The notes beneath the pieces were generated by a model. The model was given only the letters and a program-made list of their open reading frames with translations, made no database searches and was not told the DNA's origin. Shown here piece by piece: positions 24,201 through 36,200 of a stretch of 64,000 bases of DNA. Position 1 is the stretch's first letter, and every line of letters begins with the position of its first letter. Made by a program: the position numbers and the translations under genes. This stretch comes from Lithodes maja. Taxonomy: Eukaryota > Arthropoda > Malacostraca > Decapoda > Lithodidae. The stretch spans positions 62,001 through 126,000 of the forward strand of contig JBAKBP010004404.1 in assembly GCA_037953745.1 (NCBI GenBank), in the 5' to 3' direction.

Positions 24201-27200
24201 CGCAGCCATTGTGTTTCAATGTGGACACAAAAGTGTTAGAAAATACCTTCCATAGAGAAATATTTGTCGTGTGACATAATATTTTTTGTGAATACAGTAT
24301 ATTCTCATCCATTGATCATGTCAAATTAGGGTTTGTGCCATATTATAATGTAAAACTTGCAAAATAAACAAACCAAAACTGGGACGATACAAGATAAATG
24401 CAAAAGAACTAATCAAAATCGCTATGTGGAAATAACGCTTAATAAAATAAAATTTTGAAATAATAGAACACAATAGGGTGTACACAACTACATGAGAAAG
24501 TCAATTTGGTTCCCAAGCAAACTGATCGCACACATAACAATGCACCATAGTCATGTTCAAGGAATTAGTCAATTTGGGAAGTCCGGGACGTATGAAAAAA
24601 CCAGAGAAAATGGCTGTACTCGTGTATAGAAATTATAGAGATACCTTGCAATTTGTTTAGGTAAATACTAAAATATTGACATTTTATTGTATTCTTCAAT
24701 ATGAGTAATCTTGCATTGGGCTTTGGTTTCCCGGGCATTTCCGCACCCTCCTCAGCTCCCCGCCATGGAGTGGCTTCGGTCACCCAGGCTTTATTGTGGT
24801 CGGCAGGGAGGGTTCTGTGGGGGCGTTCGGTTATGGCCTTGGCCTTGCTCGGGACCTTGGGGCTGTTCGGCCAGGCAGCTTGGGGAACAACAACAACAAC
24901 CTCGTCTTATAATACTTTTGAAAGGCATAGTAAAATGTTATCGCTAGTTTAATAAATTTCTTTGGAGGGATTATATACATTTTAAGTGTGTGGACAGGGA
25001 GGATGGTAATCATCATCATCATCCAAGTAGTGTGTAAAGGTATGAGTTGTATTTATACATATAATTAATATTGTTATTATTTTGTTATTATTAGGGTCAG
25101 GAGAACAGCACATCCTCCCAACAGCAGTCATCCTCCCAGGCCCGACCCCAAGTGGGTGTCTCCCCCACAGCTGCCTCCGCCAACCCCCTCGCTCTGTTCG
25201 CCAACCTTATGGCGGAAGCGTTTAGCGGGCGGCAGGCGACCCCAGGCGGACCTCAACAACAACAACAACAGCAGCAACAACAGCCACAAACACCGACAGA
25301 GGGAGGGGACCCGCAGATTAGCGATCAGATGTTTGCTCAGCTCGTTCAGGTAAAATGTTTTACCTTCATAATGTTCATGTAAAATAAAAGCAGAGATGTA
25401 AATTAAAATGTAAAACTTGCAAACTAAACAAACCAAAATTGGGACAAGGACAATATAAAGTCAAATTAAATTATCAAAATCGCTATGTGGAAACAACGCT
25501 TACTAAAATGAAAATTATTAAATAAAAGAACACAATCCACCACATAGGGTGTACATTACTACATGAGCAAGTTTATCTGTTTCCCAAGCAAACTAATCGC
25601 ACATATAACAACGCACTATCGTCACGTTAAAGGAAGTAGTCAAGTTTGGGAAGTCCGGGATGTTCTGGCAAATTTTACTAAACTCTGCATGAATAAAGAA
25701 ACTACATGTTAAATGTCAAAATATTATTTAAAATCAAATTTGCAACATGACAAGACATTAACAATAGTACAAAATACAAATATTGATAAGATATCTATAC
25801 TATTACAAAATAATATATAAAATACAGTACAGCACTCACTAACAATAGTGCTATCGGTTAGGTACCTGTAAGCATAGCATGCCTCAAGTGACCCCTATCA
25901 ATAACTACCCTACAAATAACCTACATTTATAGCACAAATAAACTAAGGAAATCGCAAAAGTAAGCAATTGATACTATCGACAATGAATACATATAATATA
26001 AAGACAAATAATTGCAAAATATGAAGTAACAACAGATTTAAACAAAGAGTACTCTTTTTAACCCGGGAGCTGCGGGAAGACTCTTAAGAGTTCCCCCGGC
26101 GGACTGCGGGAAGACTCTCCTGAGTAAGTAAAATTAAAAATCAACTTTTGACATCGAAAAAAAAAAAAAAAAAAAAAAAATTTGTATTGTTTTATTTTTT
26201 TATTTTTGTTTGGCCCCTGGGCCATGCAAAATCTCAGTCCTCTACCTCCCCTCCTTCCCCACTTTCCTCCTATCCCTCAGTTATCACCTATTTTCCCTAT
26301 TATTCCCTTATTCTGAGGTATATTTTCGTGCTAACATTAGCGAGTTGCAAGCAGGGTGTTGTCATCACTGATAGCAATCGAGTGCGAGAGAGAGAGAGAG
26401 AGTATCGATCGACTGTGTCGCAGTGGCCTTGGGGAAAATTGGCGGGAAGGTAGCTTGCCTCACCCATACATTATACAACTCGCGGGCTATATCTCCGATT
26501 TTGACCATCCAAACGCTGTTTTCACTCGTTTTATTGTTGTTTCAGGTTAATACCTTTATAATCAACCCATAATAGGCGCATATGGATAATTATTAATGCT
26601 ATTAATGGTACAATGAATATTTTAGTGACGAAAAACCTCAAATACGTCGGCACAGGGGGAGGTTTTCAATTACCCCCGTGCGCACTTCAGAGGTTAACAA
26701 GAACAATAAATTTAAAAAATCATCATCAATATTAATATTAATAATAGAAAAAGAAAAAGAAAAAGATAAACAATAAATACAGACAAAAAGTAAGCAGAGG
26801 TTATACAAGAAACTTCAAGTTAAAAATGCTTGATTAAAATTATTGATGTCAAATTTTAGAATACAGTCACAATAATTGACCCTAAAAAGATTAAATTTAT
26901 GGAACAATTTACTTGCCTCAAAACCTCTGTCCACCAAGTCTGTATAGTAAGCTCTAGCCTAGCTCTAACCTACTCTAACCCCGCCGTTGGGGGGCCACCT
27001 TGTCGTGGTGGCGGGGCTCGAATCGGGGTCGCTGTCATCCACTCTTCGGAGCAAGGATTACAGCGGCGTCGTGGACGAAGTACCCCCCCGTCGTCTTTGG
27101 GATAAGCGGAACCTTCCGGTGACGGCGTTTTTCTGGTTCCCGATTTTGACCTCGCTTTGCGGAGGGTTTCCTCCTCCTTTTTCACTAAATTGTGCCGGCT

Positions 27201-30200
27201 AGGCTCTAGACGCCTTCCCTCGCTGAGTGGGGAGTTCTGACTCCTACCCGTTTACAGGGGCGGTGGCAGCTAGCTCACTGCACGTGGGGGTTGGTACCGG
27301 GGGCGGCGGCGCGGTCGCCCGTGCTGTCACTCCATGGACCGCCCATCAGTGAGGCCCGGTCTCGGTTTCCGGGGGTCCGGTCTACCTTCCTGGTGGGTTT
27401 CCTGGCTTCTGTCCGGCTGCCCCCCATTACGTACAGATTGGGGATGTTTGCAATTCATTTTGCCCTCAGTCCCAGTATAGCGGTTTTGCCTAAGCTAGGC
27501 CTCTCTGTACGTAGTGGTGCTATCCCCCCTTGTCTAGGGGGGTAGGGTATGGGGATGAACCCCCTAGGTCCTGCCCCTGTTTGTGCCGTCGGTGTGGGGG
27601 TCGGAGCTTCCTGCCTCGCGACGGGGGGCTCTGTTAGCTCTTCTGGTACGCTCTTTATTTTTGCTTTGTTTCTGTTTTTCTTTTCTTTTTCTTTCTTTTT
27701 CTTCCCCTTGGTTAGTTTTTCTTTCCTTTTTCGTTTTCCGACAAACCGAAATTAGAATAGTAAAAACAACTTGGGTCATCATGGTCCGTCCATCCAACCC
27801 CACTACCCCGGACCAAGCTAAGGCGCACCCTGTCCCCGTCCCACGCGATCTCACGGACTCTCCACCTGACCTTTCTCAACTCTCTGGGGCTTCCGCCCTA
27901 GACGCATCCGTACCTACTCGTACCGTACCGGCTCAAACCTCTGACTCTCTCCTCATTGACCGCTCTCCGGCGCCTTCCTCGGCTTCGGCTTTGGTCGTCA
28001 TGGAGTGTGTCACCTCTCTTTCCGATTCTTCATTAGTTCAGCCTGCTCTTTCTTCTCAAGCTTCCTCTTCCATATCCCTCCCCGCTCCGCCAGTTCCGCC
28101 CTCTTCTCTTCCGTCGTTTGCTATCCCTTCTACTGCATCTGCCACTCTTCCTTCCTCCATTGCTTCCTCATCTCACATCGTCACTTTCGAACCATATTCT
28201 CCTTCTTTTTCTTCTTCTTCAGTTCCTTCGCCTTCGGTTCCATCTACTTCAGTTTCTTCTTCTGCTCGCCCTCGTTCTTCTATTCTTCCTCTCTCCGATC
28301 TCTTTGCCCCTGCCGATTTTGTTAAATTCTTTTCTATCCCCGCCTCAGCCCCTCTTGCCGGAGATGACCTTCTGTTCCACCTCAGTCTCCTTCAGAGGGT
28401 GGGCAAGGATGTCACTTTCCACTCTCGTCATGATCATTCCCGTCTAGTTACAGTGCAAACCGAGAGTCAGGCTGCTGCTATGGCGGCCTTTGCAGATCCC
28501 AACGGTACTCCCATCCCTGCTTTTAAAGACCAAAGAATGAACTCGTGCACAGGTACTGTCCTGATCCCTTCTTATATCCAACTCGGTGATCGGGACTTCA
28601 AAGATTGTGCCGACCTTATTGGGAAGGCCGTTGTTGCTCAAGACCATGTTGTAATTAATATTGTCTGTTACACCATCCAACCTCGCCACAATCGCCGCTA
28701 TCCCTCTAATATTGCTAAAATAACGTTCGATGGTAATATTCTCCCTTCTCACGTTATTGTCGGTGGTACTCGCATCGACGTCTTAGAATCCCTTCCCCGC
28801 CCTCAGCAGTGCAGGGGTTGCTGGCGTTTTGGCCATCCCATGAAATACTGTCGCTCTCTCAACCCCGACTATCCTACATGCCCGTACTGTGCGCAACCTG
28901 GCCATATTGCTGATGCATGCCCGTCTCCGACCCCCTGCTGCCTCAACTGTAAAGCCTCCCATCCTGCCTATTCCCATGATTGCCCCGTTTACAAATTTGA
29001 ATCTGAGGTTACAATTCTTAAAGCAAAACAAGGCCTTACTCACTCTGCTGCCCGTAAGGAAGCTCTTCGCCTGGGCTTCTCACCTCGTCCGATTTCTGCA
29101 CTTCTCTCTCACCCTCCCGTCTCTTCTTCCACTCCCTCCGTTCCGCTTCCCTTGTCCTCGTCCTCCTCTTCCTCTCCTTCCTCTGTTCCGCTCTCTATCC
29201 CTTCTTCCCTTCCTTCTCCGCCTTCGGTTTCTTCTGTCTCCACTCCTCCTCTTACTGTCTCTTCGTCTTCTATCCCTTTGTCTAACTCTTTCTCTGTGCT
29301 TGACTCTTCTACTCCTACTTCCGTTTCCTCTCCTCGCCCTCGCCCCTCTTCTTCTGGTTTGGCTCAACGCCCCACCCGCCAGCGGTCCCATCCCAAGCCT
29401 TCCTCTCGTTCTCCTCCTCCCTCGTCTCGTGGTTCCCTTTCCTTCCGGTCTCCTGTCTCTACCAAACGGATTTCCAAAATTCCTTCCCGTACCTCCCGTT
29501 CTCCCTCTCCCCACTCCTCTTCTAAACGCAGGGACTTCCACCGTACTGTCCGGAGTCCGAGTCCCGGTGAGAAGAAGAAAAAGAGGTTGCCTCCTTCCTC
29601 CACCCCTCCTTCCTCCTCCTCTCTATCTCTTTCTTCTTCTTCCTGCCTTCGCCCTCCCTCTGTCTTAAACATGTCCTTTGAGTCCATTCCCAAGATTCGA
29701 GCCTTTCTCGATTCTTCTCGTCCCCCGCCTCTTACCGTTTCAGCTGACATTCATCCCGTCCCCTCTACACTGCCCCTTACCCCTCAACCGCCTCCTCCTT
29801 CCCCTGTCCCCCCCTCTTCCGTCTCTACCCCTTCCCGACCTTCTTCTCTTCCTTCTGTCTCTCTTTCGTTCTCTGCCTTTTCCTCCTCTCACTCTGGCCC
29901 TCCTCTTTCTTCTTCTCTTTCGCTGTCAAGCCTCCCTATGCCCCCCGGTTTTCGGTCCTCCCCTCTGCCTCCTTCTCTTCTGTCTCCCCGTTAACCCATC
30001 CACCTCTTCATTGTTGTACATAAGTGTGTATTTTTCCCTTTCTCGTTATTTGTCTTTATCTGTCTCCCCGTTCGCCCATCCGACTTTTCATTGTTGTGCA
30101 TAAGTGTGTATTCTTCCCTTTCTTTTTTTGTTGGCTTTTGCCTCCTTTTAATTCTCCACGTTCTCCTCATTCGCCTTTTCTTAGTTGTACATAAGTGTGT

Positions 30201-33200
30201 GTGTTTTACCTTTATTGTTCTTTGTGTATATTTCTTTCCTTCTATGTGTGTCCTTCCTCTTTTTCTGTGCGTTCTTATTTTCGGTGGCTTTTGCCTCCTT
30301 TTATGGTTTTCTTTTGTCTGTTTTCGTTGTTTTTTCGTCCTTTGTCTCCTCTTAGTTTCTTTTTTCTTTTTCTTTAATTATGTCCATTTTGCAGTGGAAT
30401 CTTCGTAGTCTTAATGCTCAAAGGATTGACTTACGTTTTCTTCTTTCTCTTCACTCCCCTAAGGTTGTTTGTCTTCAGGAGACTCGTCTTTTCTCTCCTC
30501 CTGTTCCCTTTCCTCATTACTCTTTTTATAGTTCTCCCCACTCTCTCTATGATACTTGTCTTCTTATTCATCGTTCTGTCCCTTTTGAAGAGCTGTCCTT
30601 TTCTACTCATTTCCCTTGCACCTTTGCTAGAGTCTATCTTGACCGCTGGTTCACAGTGGTTTCTGTGTATTTGTCGCCTTCTCTTCCCGTCGATTTTACC
30701 GAATTCTCCGGGATTTTATCTAAGTTGCCCACTCCATTTTTAGTCCTTGGTGATTTTAATGGTCGGCACACCTTGTGGGGTGACAATGTTATTTCGCCCC
30801 GGGGTCGTCGGCTTGAACCTTTTCTCTCGGCCCGTAATCTTTTTATCCTTAATTCTGGTGCTCCTACTCGTTTTGATGCTCGGACTCGTACGTTTTCCTG
30901 TATCGATCTTTCCCTGTGTTCCCCTTCCGTTTCCCTTGATTTTCATTGGTCAGTTCTCGAGAATTCTCACAATTCCGACCATTTTCCCATTCTCCTTTCT
31001 CTGACTACCTACTCTCCTACTCCTAACTCCCCTCGTTGGTGCTTCCAGCGGGCGGACTGGTCTTCTTTCGCTTCCCTTACTGTTCCTTCTTTGCTTCCTC
31101 CTCCTTTCTCATCGGTCCGTGTCATGCTCTCGTTTTTTCTGGATCTGGTTTTCGGTGCTGCTTTGACGTCCGTTCCCCGGACATCTCGCCCTTTCTCGTC
31201 TAAATGCGTCCCTTGGTGGTCTCCTGAGTGTTCCAGGGCCCTCCGGGTTAAACGGGCGGCTTGGAAGAGTTTTCGCCGTAAGCGTCTCACCCCTGCTTCT
31301 CAGGAGTCATTTTTTCTCTTTCGCCGTGCGTCTGCTCTTTTCCGTCGTACTACCAAAGCCGCTAAACGCCGGAGTTGGGAGTCCTATGTTTCTTCTCTTA
31401 CGTCTCGCACTCCTGTCGCTTCGGTTTGGAAACGTATTCGTAAGATCTCTGGTAAACATCTTCCCTTCCGTGCTCCAGTCCTCCGCATTGATGGTGTTTC
31501 TGTGGCAGACTCCGAAACAATTGCTAATCGATTGGGCTCGTACTTTAGCTCAGTTAGTAGTGGTTCTCACCTCTCTGCTGAGTTTCACTCGCTTAAAGTC
31601 GTTGCGGAAAGTACTCCAATTACTTTTAGTCTTTCCTCTGACGAATCCTATAATGCTCCTTTTTCCTCATCTGAGTTACGCACCGCTCTCCGTGCCTGTA
31701 AGAACACTTCTGAGGGTCCTGATGGTATCCATTATCTCATGCTCAAACATCTTTCCTTGCAAGCTCTGGTCTTCTTGTTAGCTCTCTATAACAAGATTTG
31801 GTCTTCTGGTGTTTTCCCTCCCTCTTGGAGTACTGCCCTGACCATCCCTTTTCTTAAACCTGGCAAGTCTGGGTTCTCCCCACAGGACTATCGCCCTATT
31901 GTCCTTACCAGTTGCCTGTGTAAACTCTTTGAACGTATGATTAACGCTCGTCTCATGTGGTTTCTTGAGTCGCGCCATTTGTTGTCTTCTTCCCAGTTCG
32001 GGTTCAGACGTGCTCGTAGTACGCTTGACCCCCTCATTCGCTTGGAATCTTATATCAGGACAGCTTTTGCTCGTCGTCAAACTGTCATTGCTGTTTTTTT
32101 CGATCTCGAAAAAGCCTATGATTCTACCTGGAAGTACCACATTTTGCGTCAGCTCCGTTCTTGTGGCATTTACGGTAATCTAGGAGTCTTTATTCAGAAT
32201 TTTCTTTCTTCTCGGTCCTTTCGTGTCAGAGTCGCTTCCCACTTATCTCGTCTTTACCCTCAGTTGGAAGGTGTCCCTCAGGGTTGTGTCCTGAGTACCA
32301 TCCTTTTTCTCATTGCTATCAACGGTATCGTGTCTTCTCTTCCTGTCGGGGTTCGGTCTTCCTTGTATGTCGACGACTTTGCGATTTACGCAGCCGACTC
32401 AGATATTGCTGCTTTACGTCTTCTTATCCAATCCGCTATTCTGGCTGTTTCTTCATGGGCAACCCACCACGGGTTCCGTTTTTCCACCTCCAAATCCTGC
32501 GCGATGTCCTTTACTCGTTGCCATTCTATTCCTCATCCTCCTCTTACTCTTTATGGTACTGCCCTCCCTTATCGTTCCTCTACTACTTTTTTGGGTCTTA
32601 CTTTTGATTCTCGTCTTAATTGGTCCGCTCATGTTTCTTCTCTCAAGGTTGCTGCCTTACTCCGCCTCCGCCTTCTTCAGTCCTTGTCCCACCTCACTTG
32701 GGGTGCTGATCGAGCACTTCTTCTTCGGCTTCATACGGTTCTTGTCCTCTCTAAGTTGGATTATGGCTGTCAAGTTTACTCTTCAGCCTCTGATTCTGTT
32801 CTCCATGCTCTTGATTCTGTTCATCACTCTGGTCTTCGTCTTGCTCTTGGTGCTTTTCGTTCCTCTCCTGTTGAAAGCCTCTATGCTGAGTCTGGTTTCC
32901 CTTCTCTTTATCGCCGTCGGGCTCTCCTGTCCCTTCGTTCTTACGCTCGCCTTCAACAATTCCCATCTTCATTTCTTTCCCTTCCCCCTTCGGTCGTTGC
33001 TACTTTTTCGTCTCACCCCCGTCTTGGTTCTCCGTTTTCTGTCCGCATGCTCTCGCTGCTCGCATCGTGCTCTTTCCCTGTTTCTAACGTCCTCCCTTTC
33101 CGCTTTTGCTCTTTTCCCCCCTGGCTTTTCCCTCGTCCTTCGGTTTGCCCTTCCATCCTCCCTTGTTCCAAGTCCTCTACTTCTCCCCTCGTTCTTCGGT

Positions 33201-36200
33201 CTCGTTTCTTAGATCACCTCTCTCTTCACGCTACAACCACTCCTGTGTTTACTGATGGCTCCAAGACGTCGGTAGGCGTGGGGTTTGCCGTCCTTTTTCC
33301 CACTTGCTCGTATCAATATTCTTTACCTTCCGTTGCCAGTATATTAACTGCTGAACTTTATGCTATTTTTATTGCCCTCCGTTTTATGTGTTCCTTCCCC
33401 TCCTCGTCCTTTACTTTGTTCTCTGATTCTCTCAGTGCTCTACTTATCTTACAGTCCTCCCCTGCTCTACACCCTTTAGTTCTTTCCATTCAGGAATGGC
33501 TTTTCCGCCTTTCCGTCCGCAAAAAGCTTGTACGTTTTTGCTGGGTTCCCAGTCACGTTGGCGTTTGCGGTAATGAGCGGGTTGATTGCCTTGCTCGTTC
33601 TGCTGCCGTGCGGGGTACCCGCTCCTCACTTGCTGTCCCGGCCTCTGATTTCTTCCCTGCCTTGTCCAGGTTTCTTTGGTCGAGGTGGCAGACTCAGTGG
33701 TCCGCTATCTCCGTTAATAAACTTCGTTCTGTCAAACCGTCCGTTTCTGGGTGGTCTGATCCCTCCCACCGTAATCGCCGATGGGAGACGGCTTTGGCCC
33801 GTCTCCGCATTGGCCACGCCAGACTTACCCATTCGTTTTTAATGTCCCGTTCTCCTCCGACTCTTTGCTCGCGCTGTACCGTTCAGCTTTCTGTCTCCCA
33901 TATTTTCCTCGATTGCCCCTTATTTTCCGTTGCCCGCACGCGTTTCTTCCCTTTTCTGGCTTTCCTCCGCCAGCCGCCATGTCTTGCAGATTTTCTTTCT
34001 GAATCTCCCTCGTTTTCTATCTCCCGTATTATGTCCTTCCTTCATCATGTTCGAGTTCTCGATGATATTTAGTTAACTTCCTTCCCGTCTTTACCTATTT
34101 CGTGCCATATGGCCTTTGTCGCCTGGTGCGTTGCCTTCATTAATGTAATGTAATGTAACCTACTCTAAAGAGAGAGAGTTCTTCAGTTGCTTTGTTTGTC
34201 AACCTGTTGACTGAGGTGTTCAGTGGACAATAGGCAACACCTGCTGGACCTATAAAACAACTGGAACCGCAAATTAGTAATCATATGTTTATTCATCTCA
34301 TTCAGGTAAAGTTATGCTAAGTAATCCTTTATTCTTAATTTCAAGTTAGTTATCTCCCTTATATTAATTCCTGCACCCACTAGGTAGGTAGGGGAATGTC
34401 ATAGACCATTTAGGCCTTCTTTTATGTCTTGAGTGGCATCTGGAGTGGAACTAACTTACTCGAACAGCTTTAGTGTCTGTCGGTTCAAAGTCGAGGGAGG
34501 TATTCCCTGACACTCATGATATTCACTCTAACCATTGATCCACTATGCTCTGTTGATTATGAAATACTCTCAAAGTATCTCATTGCCACAGGAATATGAA
34601 GAAAACTACAGAGGCATGTTTTGTGTGTCTTTACAGAAAGGATACCATGCTTCATCATGAGCCCTGGAGTTCAAAAGATACCATTACTTTGTATGTACAG
34701 AACAGTCAAGAGCAAATGGCGACGCACGCATTAGGCTAGTATCGAATGCAAACAAGACAATAAAATGCTTTAACCCTTCTTTGGCGGGGCGCATCATATG
34801 TCGAGTGAAAGAAATTTGGACTATGTGGCGGCTCACAACATAAGTCGTGTGGCATTTTCAGCACGTAATGTTGCTGAGAGAGAGAGACAAGTGGTGGCAG
34901 GAGAGTAGCGAGCGTATGACTGCTCCAGACCACCGCAGTGGACCAACTGACATGAATTCCACCCTCCTTCACCCTCCTCCACCCTCTCACACTCGCTACA
35001 TAGTGAATTGTGTGGGGAAAGTACCGAATTACATGGTTTTTGCACTCGTGTTGCGCGGTTGTTGCAAGAAAACTAGCGGTCATACAAGGATCGTTGTGGT
35101 GTCATTGGAAAGCTCTGTTTATGCCCTTTCAGGAATAGATACTTGTTTTACGCTCTGGGTCTTATTTAGGCATGAAAATGATCACGTAAACAGCCCTATT
35201 TTGGGTAAAAACACCCCGCTGGTGGCTACATATTATTTACCGCCTAGGCCGCTCGTTAGGTGTTAATATAGCCAAGATACTTCAGAACTTGATTTTAAAG
35301 CTTCAAAGATTTTGATAATTTAATTTGACTTTATATTGTCCTTGTCCCAATTTTGGTTTGTTTAGTTTGCAAGTTTTACATTTTAATTTAAAGATTCAAA
35401 GATTCAAATTGGTTTTACCATATTTATTCTAACGACTATACAGGAGTATGCTTAATACCTTTGATCCTCAACATTTCTGAAAAGATAATATTTAAGTATA
35501 TTTCAGAGCATTGTGAGTTATAGACTACAAACTATAGAAGTTTGCTCACATTCAACCTGTCCCAAAGAAGGGTGACCGCTCTCAACCCTCCAACTATCGT
35601 CCAATTGCTCTTATCTCTTGTCTTTCTAAAGTTTTTGAAACTATGCTTGCTTCCAAATTTCTTAAGCATTTCTCTTCTCATAGTCTGCTCTCAGATCGCC
35701 AGTATGGCTTCCTTAAGGGTCGCTCTACTGGTGATCTTCTTTCATATCTTACTAAGGTCATCCTCCTTTCGGGACTTCGGCGAGACTTTTTCTATTGCAC
35801 TAGACATATCGAAAGCCTTCGATAGAGTCTGGCATAAATCTTTAATTTCTAAACTACCCTCCTTCGGTTTCTATCCCTCCATCTGTGCCTTTGTCTCTAA
35901 TTTCCTTTCCGGCCGTTCCATAGCCGCGGTTGTGGACGGCCATTGTTCACTTCCTCACCCTATAAACTCCGGTGTTCCTCAGGGCTCTGTCCTATCTCCT
36001 ATTCTCTTTCTAATTTTTATAAATGATCTCCTTAACTGTACCTTAATTCCCATCCATTCATACGCAGACGACTCAACCTTACACTACTCCATTAGTTTTT
36101 CAGAACGCCCCAGCCAGCAATCCCTCAACGACAAACATAATGAAGCCATAGAACTCTTAAATTCTGATCTAAATACTATTTCCAATTGGGGCAGAGAAAA

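Larger units (their letters stand above)
26979..34156 (+). mobile_element. I/Nimb-like non-LTR retrotransposon copy 2, complete, 7178 bp
   Basis: It is a full-length insertion with target duplication AACCTACTCTAA (26967-26978 and 34157-34168), a GC-rich 5' UTR of 802 bp, ORF1, a spacer, ORF2, a short 3' UTR and a tail of four TAATG-type units. Both ORFs are open and near-identical to copy 1, pointing to recent activity. It lies in a BAG6 intron in the sense direction. It defines the element ends: 5' CCCCGCCGTTGGGGGGCC and 3' CTTCATTAATGTAATG. Confidence 0.96.
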
